Shown: in pieces, positions 8,388-16,092 of the stretch
How the letters are laid out: every line of letters begins with the position of its first letter
Position numbering within the stretch: position 1 is the stretch's first letter
Source: an uncultured Christensenella sp.
Lineage (GTDB): Bacteria > Bacillota > Clostridia > Christensenellales > CAG-917
Assembly: GCA_910584155.1 (NCBI GenBank)
Contig: CAJTYG010000004.1
Coordinates: forward strand, 120,704-184,703
DNA length: 64,000 bases
Reading direction: 5' to 3'
The notes under the pieces: model-generated
What the model was told of the DNA's origin: nothing
The model's input: only the letters and a program-made list of their open reading frames with translations
Database searches by the model: none
Made by a program: the position numbers and the translations under genes

Positions 8388-9428
8388 TTACCACTTATTA
8401 TGCACTTTCTCTGCAAAGCCGAGCACGTTGTCGAGAGTGATAACAGTGCCGTCGTCAAGGGTTGCCGTGCCGCTAATATAGCCGAACACCTGATGAGGTA
8501 TCATGCACATAATTTTGAGGTCAAACGGCTCGTATCTGTCGATAAGAGGCTTAAAGGTGCAATCAAGTCTGCCGTCGTCGGATACGAACTTCCAGTCTTC
8601 CATATAGCGTGGCTCGCTTTCCTTGTCGCCGGGTATGATAAATTCCGTCCTGCCGATTTTGTGCGACTTGCCGTTGTAAAAGAGCATATCTTCGCTTGCG
8701 GCAGACGTATTACCAAAGCCGTAGCCGATATTCCAGCCAAAGGTTGAGCCGTCCTCGAGGCGGGTTTGCAGGCTGCCCCAATACCACGTGTTGTCGTATG
8801 TCCAAACGCCTCTGCCCCAATCCAACGTAGCGAGGCTGTCAGCCTTGTCAAACGGGCATACCTTATCGCCGAGCGTAAAGCTGCCTTCAGCCGTCATACA
8901 GTTGATTTTTTGATTGAAATAAAAGTGCTTTGGCTTGTCAAACGGCGTTGCGATGACCATACTTTCCTCAGGCACGTCCGAAAGGACGATATCCCACTTC
9001 ACGTCGGTGCCGAGCTTGTCGGCATTTGGATATACGCCCGTAAGGCGGCGCTTTTCGCCGTCGTTTGTAAACTTCATCTCAACCTTGCCTATCTTCCATT
9101 CGCAGTCGCCCTTTTCGCTTGTGAGCGGCATATTGAATTTGCCCATCGGGAACAGGCATATTGCAGAATTTGTAAACTGTGCGGGAGTGACAAAATCCAT
9201 GACCGTAAGGCTCAACGCCCCCACAAAGCCCATATCGCTTATGGTCAGGCAAAGTGCGTATTCTTTGTTGGCGATATAATAATAGTCCCACTCTTTTAAG
9301 CGCATCTTGTTTGCCTTGACGTTTTCACGGTTGTAGGTGTAAAGCATCTTCTTTGCAAAGCCCGGCTCCGCAATATTGCCCTCTGCATTTAAAAGGTCGG
9401 TTTGCTGCAAAATCTCGTGTTGATCCAT
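8388..9428 (-). CDS. DUF2804 family protein
   Basis: A 346-residue protein with the clearest DUF2804 signature in the window: DWGRGVWTYDNTWYWGSLQ (about 205-223) followed by GWNIGYGFGNTSAASEDMLFYNGKSHKIG (about 235-262). The family is widespread in Firmicutes and Proteobacteria and has no proven reaction. Distant similarity to lipocalin-type enzymes has been suggested. No signal peptide. GGGAG upstream of the ATG supports the start. It is a divergent paralogue of the 2671-3762 gene. The two DUF2804 genes bracket the RtcB locus, but no functional link is evident. Confidence 0.85.
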   Translation of the reverse strand: MDQHEILQQTDLLNAEGNIAEPGFAKKMLYTYNRENVKANKMRLKEWDYYYIANKEYALCLTISDMGFVGALSLTVMDFVTPAQFTNSAICLFPMGKFNMPLTSEKGDCEWKIGKVEMKFTNDGEKRRLTGVYPNADKLGTDVKWDIVLSDVPEESMVIATPFDKPKHFYFNQKINCMTAEGSFTLGDKVCPFDKADSLATLDWGRGVWTYDNTWYWGSLQTRLEDGSTFGWNIGYGFGNTSAASEDMLFYNGKSHKIGRTEFIIPGDKESEPRYMEDWKFVSDDGRLDCTFKPLIDRYEPFDLKIMCMIPHQVFGYISGTATLDDGTVITLDNVLGFAEKVHNKW

Positions 9429-9702
9429 AATCTACACTCCCAAAGTAAATATATAATAAATAATAACATATCAAAACGGCAAATACAAGCGTCAAAAGCC
9501 ACTAAAAATGCGTATGTGTTTAAATAATCGGATTTGTTGCATATAAGAATAATACAAAACTGACTGCGGACTGAAATATTGTATAGCTATCTAAAATAAA
9601 TTCACGATTTTGAAAAAATTTATACCGTCAATTAGCCGTTATAATATTTTGAATATTCAAATACAAAGCAGCACAACTATACCAAATAATAGTGCAATTA
9701 TA

Positions 9703-10263
9703 CTAATCATTATCTTTTTTATTTATTATTTCATCATTGTTATTATTGTTGTCATTATTTATTGTTTCATCATATTTTTTGATTGCTTCTTTTTCCTTTT
9801 TGTATAGCTTACGAGTATAAATAGTAGCGGGAATCGTAATTAACAATGCAAATGCACCTGCAATTAAAGCATAAGGCGATTTTATCGAAAATATTATTGT
9901 TATAATTGTAAAGCCAACTATTAAACAATAATAAACATACAAACTACCCTTAATACGGTTAAATTTATACAACATTCTTTCCTTGTCTTCATCAGTTAAT
10001 GGCTTTTCTACTTCTACTATCTTCTCTTTTTCGATAATTTCAATTTCTTTTTCGATTTTTACATTTTCGTTGCCTGTAAGCAGATAATCAATATTCACGT
10101 CAAATAATTCGGCGAGTTTACCGAGTGTGGCGACATCGGGCAGACAGTTGCCGTTTTCCCAACGAGATACTGCCTGCTTTGTGACAAACAGTTTGCTTGC
10201 GACGTCCTCTTGCGTCATATTTTTTTGCATTCGCAAATCTTTTAATCTCTCGCCAAAATCCAT
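9703..10263 (-). CDS. XRE-family regulator with C-terminal membrane segments (tandem copy 4)
   Basis: A 186-residue protein. Residues 1-66 form a helix-turn-helix (TQEDVASKLFVTKQAVSRWENG contains the HTH), followed by an E/K/V-rich segment (about 68-92) of likely coiled coil, then two hydrophobic helices (about 107-127 and 133-152) and a polar Asn-rich tail. Last of four tandem paralogues whose HTH parts are almost identical and whose membrane parts differ. The predicted topology is a DNA-binding domain tethered on the inner face of the membrane. It lacks an obvious ribosome binding site. Targets unknown. Confidence 0.85.
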   Translation of the reverse strand: MDFGERLKDLRMQKNMTQEDVASKLFVTKQAVSRWENGNCLPDVATLGKLAELFDVNIDYLLTGNENVKIEKEIEIIEKEKIVEVEKPLTDEDKERMLYKFNRIKGSLYVYYCLIVGFTIITIIFSIKSPYALIAGAFALLITIPATIYTRKLYKKEKEAIKKYDETINNDNNNNNDEIINKKDND

Positions 10264-10317
10264 TTTTTATATTTAATACTAAGCCTGTCGATCAACTATT
10301 TTGCTAATATCTTTATT

Positions 10318-10887
10318 TTAATCTTTAAAATAAAACCAACCTATCTCTTTGCCTGCTTTTTCTTCAACTTCTTTCTTTGCTGCTTTATATTTGTCTTTAT
10401 TCTTTACGGCAACAATTACTGCTACTGTGCCAAGAATACCAAAAAAGAACATCATAATAAAGAAAAGCGGCAATATAATTTTGCGATCAAAAGTTATAAT
10501 AACACATATTAGCATTATAAGCGTCATAATATATGACATGATAGAAGCAAATATTGCTCCATAGTAGCGTCGCCAATATTCAAAATGATAAAGCTGAAGT
10601 GCATATAAATCTTGCTCGGTCAAGGGTTTTTCAACCTCAACAATCTTTTCCTTTTCTACTACCGTCTCCTTTTCTACGACCTTTATATTTTCGTTGCCTG
10701 TAAGCAGATAATCAATATTCACGTCAAATAATTCTGCGAGCTTGCCGAGTGTAGCAACGTCGGGCAGGCAGTTGCCGTTTTCCCAACGGGATACTGCCTG
10801 TTTTGTGACAAACAGTTTGCTTGCGACGTCCTCTTGCGTCATTTCTTTTTGCACTCGCAAATCTTTTAATCTTTCACCAAAATCCAT
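10318..10887 (-). CDS. XRE-family regulator with C-terminal membrane segments (tandem copy 3)
   Basis: A 189-residue paralogue. HTH (residues 1-66) is nearly identical to its neighbours; the linker contains short VEKE/VVEKEKIVEVEK repeats (about 70-88). Two hydrophobic helices (about 112-136 and 141-163) differ from those of the other copies. A basic tail ends at WFYFKD, resembling the KLFKFKD end of copy 1. A weak GGAAA site precedes the ATG. There is a 54-bp gap to copy 4. The shared 5' end and different 3' end suggest recent duplication or gene conversion limited to the DNA-binding half. Confidence 0.85.
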   Translation of the reverse strand: MDFGERLKDLRVQKEMTQEDVASKLFVTKQAVSRWENGNCLPDVATLGKLAELFDVNIDYLLTGNENIKVVEKETVVEKEKIVEVEKPLTEQDLYALQLYHFEYWRRYYGAIFASIMSYIMTLIMLICVIITFDRKIILPLFFIMMFFFGILGTVAVIVAVKNKDKYKAAKKEVEEKAGKEIGWFYFKD

Positions 10888-10953
10888 TTTTATATTTCCA
10901 ACATGTTACTCCATGTTACTCTTAGTTTTTATTTGTAGAATTCTTTATTATAA

Positions 10954-11490
10954 TTATTCATTATCTTCTAAGTAATTATCTACTGTCTTTTTCTCTTTTT
11001 TATAAAGACGGTAACTATATATTGATGCCGGTATAAACGCCAAAAAACATATTCCCGGAACTATTGCTCCCCATGATTTAAATGTACACCAAACAATAAA
11101 TGCTATTGCAAATGCAATAATTGAAAAAATATTCAACCACATTTTCAGTTTAATATGTTTATATCTATCCAATATTCTTTCTATTTCTTCATCCGACAAA
11201 GGTTTTTCAACTTCAACTATTTTTTCTTTTTCTACTTCTACTATCTTCTCTTTTTCGACAATTTCAATTTCTTTTTCGATTTTTACATTGTCGTTGCCTA
11301 TAAGCAAATAGTCAATATTAACGTCAAAAATTTCTGCAAGCTTGCCGAGTGTGGCAACGTCAGGCAGGCAGTTGCCGTTTTCCCAACGGGATACTGCCTG
11401 CTTTGTGACAAACAGTTTGCTTGCGACGTCCTCTTGCGTCATATCGTTTTGCACTCGCAAATCTTTTAATCTCTCGCCAAAATCATTCAT
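10954..11490 (-). CDS. XRE-family regulator with C-terminal membrane segments (tandem copy 2)
   Basis: A 178-residue paralogue starting MNDFGERLKDL, one residue longer than its neighbours at the N-terminus. The HTH is the same as in the other copies, and the linker is the longest, with stacked EKEKIVEVEK units (about 70-98). Two hydrophobic helices follow at about 112-131 and 135-153, then a charged tail. The EK-rich linker is encoded by a short tandem nucleotide repeat, so its length probably varies by slippage. It probably forms dimers through this coiled coil. Confidence 0.85.
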   Translation of the reverse strand: MNDFGERLKDLRVQNDMTQEDVASKLFVTKQAVSRWENGNCLPDVATLGKLAEIFDVNIDYLLIGNDNVKIEKEIEIVEKEKIVEVEKEKIVEVEKPLSDEEIERILDRYKHIKLKMWLNIFSIIAFAIAFIVWCTFKSWGAIVPGICFLAFIPASIYSYRLYKKEKKTVDNYLEDNE

Positions 11491-11555
11491 ATCTCGCCTA
11501 ATTATCTACGCCATATAAAACTTTATTTGCTTATTTAATCAACATTTTTCGTTTC

Positions 11556-12122
11556 TCATTTATCTTTAAACTTAAAAAGCTTGATTTTTCTTCCCGTTTC
11601 AGCTTCAATTTTTTTCTTTTCTTTATTACTGATGTTTATGCCTATAATACCTAAAACTATAAATACTCCACAAAATCCGAAAGATAGCAGAACTCTATTA
11701 AGTGTATCATCATCTATCACAGCAAAACATATACCTGCAATAAATGCCATTAGCGCTACAATGAAATCTGATATCGTAAAAATCAAAACTCTGTTGTAAT
11801 ACTCTAAAATTCTGCTTTTAATTTCATCCGACAAGGGCTTTTCTACTTTAACAATCTTTTCTTTTTCAACCTCAACGATTTTTTCCTTTTCTACTACCGT
11901 CTCCTTTTCTACGACCTTTATATTCTCGTTTCCTGTGAGCAGATAGTCGATATTCACATCAAAAATCTCTGCAAGCTTGCCGAGTGAGGCAACGTCGGGC
12001 AGGCAGTTGCCGTTTTCCCAACGGGATACTGCCTGTTTTGTGACAAACAGTTTACTTGCGACGTCCTCTTGCGTCATATCTTTTTGCACTCGCAAATCTT
12101 TTAATCTCTCGCCAAAGTCCAT
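11556..12122 (-). CDS. XRE-family regulator with C-terminal membrane segments (tandem copy 1)
   Basis: The first, promoter-proximal member of the set, 188 residues, with AGAGG before its ATG, the best ribosome binding site of the four. Domains in order: HTH (1-66), EK-rich linker with repeated EKEKIVEVEK-type units (about 68-97), two hydrophobic helices (about 112-132 and 140-160), basic tail ending KIKLFKFKDK. The HTH predicts operator binding like small phage-type repressors. The membrane part predicts sensing or tethering at the envelope. All four genes point the same way and lie 54-66 bp apart. Confidence 0.85.
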   Translation of the reverse strand: MDFGERLKDLRVQKDMTQEDVASKLFVTKQAVSRWENGNCLPDVASLGKLAEIFDVNIDYLLTGNENIKVVEKETVVEKEKIVEVEKEKIVKVEKPLSDEIKSRILEYYNRVLIFTISDFIVALMAFIAGICFAVIDDDTLNRVLLSFGFCGVFIVLGIIGINISNKEKKKIEAETGRKIKLFKFKDK

Positions 12123-12184
12123 TATTTTAACCTCTGTTTCATTATACGATTTTATATGGATATTTTCAATATTAGATAATTAAA

Positions 12185-12213
12185 AAATGTGTCAACCGCT
12201 TGTTGACACATTT
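12185..12213 (-). terminator. Rho-independent terminator of the bioY transcript
   Basis: A perfect 12-bp stem (AAATGTGTCAAC with its complement) followed on the minus strand by a T run, directly after bioY and before the XRE array. Confidence 0.85.
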
Positions 12214-12245
12214 CGCTGTCGTTTTTCTGCTACTACGCCGCAATT

Positions 12246-12917
12246 TCAATCTATTTGCCTATCTGAAAACCCACGCACATATTCCTCGCCGCAAAGCTCG
12301 GCTTTTATGCCGTACATTCCGTCCGCACGTTTAAAGACTATCGGCACCACTCTGTGCGCCACTACGGAAGCTACCACGCACCAAGCGCAGTCGGTGGGAA
12401 GGAATATCGCCGCTCCCGTCAGCCACGCTTTGGACATATCGAGAGCCTTGCCCATATAGAAATTGAGTATGCAGTACATATAAAGCACGCCGAACGTATA
12501 CAAAATCGCAAGCAGAATAAATGCGCCGAGCAGCAATCGCCATAGCTTTGGACGTGAGGTGTTTTTTACTCCTCTTGCAACTATCGCCCCGATAGGCACC
12601 GCAAAAACGTAGCCGAGCAGATAGCCAAACGTGGGCTGCAGCACATATGAAAAGCCGCCGCCTGCGGTAAATATCGGGATACCCACCAAACCCATTATCA
12701 GATATATAAGCACGGCGACGGTTGCGTCTCTCGCTCCGAGCGTGAGGGCGCACAAAACACAAAAGGCGCACTGCATAGCCACAGGCACTATGCCTACGGG
12801 AAACTTGATAAATGCGCCAACTGCAATGAGCGCAACAAACATTGCGATGAGCACCATACGCAGGGTGCGGTTTTTTCTCTTTTGAAGCTTTAGCTGCTGT
12901 GTATTTGCGCCTGTCAT
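12246..12917 (-). CDS. bioY: Biotin transporter S component BioY
   Basis: BioY is the biotin-binding membrane subunit of an energy-coupling-factor transporter. From the ATG at 12915-12917 the protein has 223 residues and about six hydrophobic segments, starting at MVLIAMFVALIAVGAF. The family pattern is FKFPVGIVPVAMQ, then GLVGIPIFTAGGGFSYVLQPTFGYLLGY. The frame stays open upstream to 13127, but that extension runs through a non-coding tandem repeat and adds about 70 unusual residues, so I reject it. It is separated from birA by this repeat and probably lies on the same transcript. Genes for the A and T subunits are not in the window. Confidence 0.9.
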   Translation of the reverse strand: MTGANTQQLKLQKRKNRTLRMVLIAMFVALIAVGAFIKFPVGIVPVAMQCAFCVLCALTLGARDATVAVLIYLIMGLVGIPIFTAGGGFSYVLQPTFGYLLGYVFAVPIGAIVARGVKNTSRPKLWRLLLGAFILLAILYTFGVLYMYCILNFYMGKALDMSKAWLTGAAIFLPTDCAWCVVASVVAHRVVPIVFKRADGMYGIKAELCGEEYVRGFSDRQID

Positions 12918-12992
12918 AACCTTTAAATTTTCCGTGATACTTAGTCTGATTGAAACGACTATGCTTAATTCCTTACAATATGATACAGGCTT

Positions 12993-13183
12993 GCCTGTTT
13001 GAAAAAACTGAGCTTGATTTATTCCATAATAAGATAGACAACATAAATCTTCCTTTAAACGACACGAAGTGTCCGAAGTGTCCAGATTGTCCGCCTGTTT
13101 GAAAGGAATAAGCTTGATTCCTTTCATAATATGATAAGAGGAATAAACCTATCCTTTATCAGACACGAAGTGTCCGAAGTGTC
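12993..13183 (-). repeat. Two-copy tandem repeat, 100-bp period, between birA and bioY
   Basis: Two units begin GCCTGTTTGAAA at 12993 and 13093, exactly 100 bp apart. Each ends in GACACGAAGTGTCCGAAGTG followed by TC. A degenerate third start may lie near 12968. The second unit runs into birA, and the last residues of BirA (TLRTLRV) are encoded by it. Confidence 0.75.
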
Positions 13184-14124
13184 ACCTCGCCTGCAAGAAG
13201 CGTTTGCTGCGTGCCGTCCTCATAGCGTACTACAAGGTGGCAGTCGCCGTCTATATCGAGCACGGTTGCAGGCAGCATGCTGTCCGCCTTGACAACCGTG
13301 ACCTGCTTGCCTATCAAAAACGATTTTGCCCTATATGCCGCCGCAACGCTTTCTTTATCAAAGCTGCGATAGCGTTTAAAAAACTCATCGAGTACGCAAG
13401 CGGCGACCTTGTTGCGTGCGTCCTCTACGCCGTCGCAAACCGATGTTGCCACGTCCTTTATCTCGGGCGCAAAGCCGCCCTTAGGCTCGGTGACGTTTAT
13501 GCCTATGCCGACCACCGCATATTCCACGCCGCCCGTTTCGAGATCGGCAACGGCTTCGGTGAGTATGCCGCAGCACTTTTTGCCGTCCGCATAGACGTCG
13601 TTAACCCACTTTATCGCAGTGCGCTTGCCGCCCGCCTTTTCTATGCCATCGGCAACGGCGATAGCCGCAAGCACGGTGAGATAGGGCGTTTGCTGCGCAC
13701 CCGGGCGCAATATAAGCGTCATATAAACGCCTACGTCCGACGGCGAATAGAACTTCCTGCCAAGCCTGCCTTTGCCTCCGTTCTGGCTGAGCGCAAACAC
13801 TACCGTGCCCTCTTTCGCACCGCCTGCCGCAAGCGATTTCGCCACGTTGTTTGTGGAATCTACTTCTTTGAAAATCTTGATATCTAAACCGTCCGATTTG
13901 AGATATTTGGCTATGCCCTGCACCGTGAGTGCGTTTGCGTCCTTGGGCAAAATGTAGCCGCTGCCCGCAAGCGATTTTATCTCTACGCCGTCGTCTATAA
14001 GCGAAGAAATGCTTTTCCACACCGCAGTCCTGCTGACGCCGAGATCCGCCGCAAGCTCCGCACCGGAAATACACCTGCCTCTGTTTTCCTCAAGGACTTT
14101 TAAAACCTTCTCTTTTGTTGTCAT
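13159..14124 (-). CDS. birA: Bifunctional biotin ligase / biotin operon repressor BirA
   Basis: Start at the ATG 14122-14124 with AAAGG eight bases upstream; 321 residues. Residues 1-60 are a winged helix (CISGAELAADLGVSRTAVWKSI). The ligase domain follows, with STNNVAKSLA, the biotinyl-AMP loop GKGRLGRKFYSP (about 115-127), KWVNDVYADGKKCCGILTE (about 170-188) and GIGINV (about 207). It makes biotinyl-5'-AMP, transfers biotin to acceptor lysines and, when loaded, represses biotin genes. An operator dyad overlaps its own -35 box (14166-14199), so autoregulation is likely. The C-terminal seven residues come from an intergenic tandem repeat that has moved into the gene. Confidence 0.95.
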   Translation of the reverse strand: MTTKEKVLKVLEENRGRCISGAELAADLGVSRTAVWKSISSLIDDGVEIKSLAGSGYILPKDANALTVQGIAKYLKSDGLDIKIFKEVDSTNNVAKSLAAGGAKEGTVVFALSQNGGKGRLGRKFYSPSDVGVYMTLILRPGAQQTPYLTVLAAIAVADGIEKAGGKRTAIKWVNDVYADGKKCCGILTEAVADLETGGVEYAVVGIGINVTEPKGGFAPEIKDVATSVCDGVEDARNKVAACVLDEFFKRYRSFDKESVAAAYRAKSFLIGKQVTVVKADSMLPATVLDIDGDCHLVVRYEDGTQQTLLAGEVTLRTLRV

Positions 14125-14143
14125 ATCCACCGCCTTTTGTGAG

Positions 14144-14199
14144 ATTATATTATATTCCCGCAATCATTGTCAACCAAAATACAAAATATGATTGACAAT
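14144..14199 (-). promoter_or_regulatory. birA promoter with BirA-box operator
   Basis: On the minus strand TTGACA (14168-14173) and TATAAT (14144-14149) are 18 bp apart. A dyad, ATTGTCAACC (14166-14175), N14, GATTGACAAT (14190-14199), matches in 9 of 10 arm positions and has the TTGTNAACC-N14/16-GGTTNACAA layout known for BirA sites. One arm covers the -35 box. Confidence 0.8.
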
Positions 14200-14200
14200 G

Positions 14201-15016
14201 CTACAGTGCAAACACAAAGACGATTGATAGGACAAGCCCGACGAGCATACTTACGGCGGGGACGTCGCCTTTCATTGCAATGGACTGCGGAAGCAGCTCG
14301 CAAAAGGTGACGTACATCATTGCGCCGCCTGCGAGGGCGAGGCATATGCCTGTGGCGATGTCGCCGAGTCCCCCGACCGCAAGCCCAAGCGCTGCGCCGA
14401 GCACCGTTGCGCTGCCTGCGAGCGCAGTGAGCAAAATTGCCTTAAAGCCCTTTACGCCGCCGCTCACCAAGGGTGCGGATATTGCCATTCCCTCGGGAAT
14501 ATTGTGAAGCGCAATTATTATCGCTACGAGCGCACCCGTCTCGGTTGCGAGCGTGCCCGACGCACCTATTGCCATTCCCTCTGGGAAATTGTGCAGAGAT
14601 ATGGCAATAAACATCACTACACCTGCTTTGAGCATACTTTTTTTGCTATCCTGCCCCGAGACGGCAAGCGTATGCACCTTTAGCACCGCCGCCGTGCGAT
14701 ATGCGTCGGTCTTTTTATGCCGTTTGTTTTCGATGAAATCAAGCAGGCGGTTGACGAGATAGATTGCGATCATTCCGCCGATAACGGTGGCTACGGCTAT
14801 GCCGACGCCTGCGAGCTTGCCTATATGCGTGCAGGCGGAAATCGCCTCGGGGATCATCTCAAACGACACCACGCCTATCATAACTCCGCCCGCAAAGCCG
14901 AGCACCCTACCCATAATTCTATCGCCCTTATTTTTGAAGACGACGCCCGCTATTCCGCCAAGTCCCGTACCCGCTACGCCTGCGATGAGCGCCATTACTA
15001 TCACTGTCCAATTCAT
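14201..15016 (-). CDS. ZIP family divalent metal transporter
   Basis: A 271-residue membrane protein with about eight hydrophobic segments and the two ZIP signature helices HNFPEGMAIG (about residue 144) and HNIPEGMAIS (about 173), whose His, Asn and Glu form the metal path. A charged cytoplasmic loop (ENKRHKKTDAYR, about 93-104) separates TM3 and TM4, as usual. Bacterial ZIP proteins import zinc, iron or manganese; the metal is not predictable here. GAGGCG precedes the ATG. It ends 76 bp before birA, whose own promoter lies in between, so the two are probably separate units. Confidence 0.9.
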   Translation of the reverse strand: MNWTVIVMALIAGVAGTGLGGIAGVVFKNKGDRIMGRVLGFAGGVMIGVVSFEMIPEAISACTHIGKLAGVGIAVATVIGGMIAIYLVNRLLDFIENKRHKKTDAYRTAAVLKVHTLAVSGQDSKKSMLKAGVVMFIAISLHNFPEGMAIGASGTLATETGALVAIIIALHNIPEGMAISAPLVSGGVKGFKAILLTALAGSATVLGAALGLAVGGLGDIATGICLALAGGAMMYVTFCELLPQSIAMKGDVPAVSMLVGLVLSIVFVFAL

Positions 15017-15117
15017 ATACGCCTCAACAAATTATATTATTTTAAGTCGGCGTTATTACTGCTGCGGCGCTTTTAAAAACCCTGCAACTTTCTTTGATAT
15101 CGACACATAATATACGT

Positions 15118-15951
15118 ATGAGAAACAAAAGCGTGGCAAAATCATCAATCTTGATATTTTGCGCTCTCATCGCACTGTGCGCTATGGGGGCGTCGGGAGG
15201 ATATTTTATGCAAAGATTTGCGCCTGTTGCAAACGCTACGTCCTATGCGCCGAAGCTTATTGCGCATTTTTCCACATACTACGGCGAAAGCTCGCAAAAC
15301 CGCAAGTATAACGTCGAGCTTGCCGCACGCAAGATAAGCGGCACCGTACTTTATCCCGAGGACGAATTTTCATTTAACGACTGCGTGGGCAGACGCACAG
15401 AGGCAAACGGCTTTAAGAGTGCATACATCATTCAGGACGGCGAGTTTGTAGAGGGCGTGGGCGGCGGCGTTTGTCAGGTGTCGAGCACCGTATACAACTG
15501 TGCGCTGCTTGCGGGGCTCGCAATATCTCACGTGCGACCGCACTCGCTGCCCGTAAGCTACGTTGCGCCGTCCTTTGACGCTATGGTGTCAAGCGAATCG
15601 GATTTCAGATTTGTCAATACGCTGTCGGGACCTATCACCCTAAAGGTGAAAACCGACGGCAAATTTATACGTGCCGAAATATACGGCGTGGACGACGTGA
15701 GCATACGCAGAAGGTCGGAAACGGTGGAAAAAATCCCCTTTGAGACCGAATACCGTGAGGACGATACCCTGCCGCTCGGCAAGGAAGTGATTGACACCTA
15801 CGGCAAGGACGGGCTGAAATCGGAAGGGTATCTCGACTTTTTTGAAAACGGCAAGCTGATAAAATCGGTGAGAATCAGACGTGACACCTATAAGCCGCAA
15901 AAGCGGATAATACTCATCGGCACCAACCCCGATATAAAGGACGAACAATAA
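15118..15951 (+). CDS. VanW family protein, membrane-anchored
   Basis: From the ATG at 15118 the protein has 277 residues: a short basic start, one hydrophobic signal-anchor (about 8-28), then an extracellular VanW domain (about 45-180) with FSFNDCVGRRTEANGF and VEGVGGGVCQVSSTVYNCAL, the family hallmark. The C-terminal part resembles the beta-rich extension seen with G5-like modules. VanW proteins are associated with cell-wall and vancomycin-resistance loci, but their reaction is not established. An upstream ATG at 15094 also fits. Neither start has a good ribosome binding site, and a CATAAT box six bases before 15118 could allow a leaderless message. Confidence 0.85.
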   Translation: MRNKSVAKSSILIFCALIALCAMGASGGYFMQRFAPVANATSYAPKLIAHFSTYYGESSQNRKYNVELAARKISGTVLYPEDEFSFNDCVGRRTEANGFKSAYIIQDGEFVEGVGGGVCQVSSTVYNCALLAGLAISHVRPHSLPVSYVAPSFDAMVSSESDFRFVNTLSGPITLKVKTDGKFIRAEIYGVDDVSIRRRSETVEKIPFETEYREDDTLPLGKEVIDTYGKDGLKSEGYLDFFENGKLIKSVRIRRDTYKPQKRIILIGTNPDIKDEQ

Positions 15952-15956
15952 AGCAC

Positions 15957-15982
15957 AGCCTGCGCAAAGTCGCAGGCTTTTA
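15957..15982 (+). terminator. Rho-independent terminator after the VanW gene
   Basis: An AGCCTGCG / CGCAGGCT stem followed by TTTTAATTT, six bases after the stop codon. Confidence 0.9.
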
Positions 15983-16092
15983 ATTTATATTTGAAAATAT
16001 TTGATATTTAAATAATCGATTTCAACGAGTATTGACATAAAAAATACTTAAAGTTATAATATACTTAAATATCCAAAATTTAGGAGAAAATT

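Noticed and set aside
12918..13127. N-terminal extension of BioY
   Set aside because: It reads through the 100-bp tandem repeat and adds residues unlike any BioY start.
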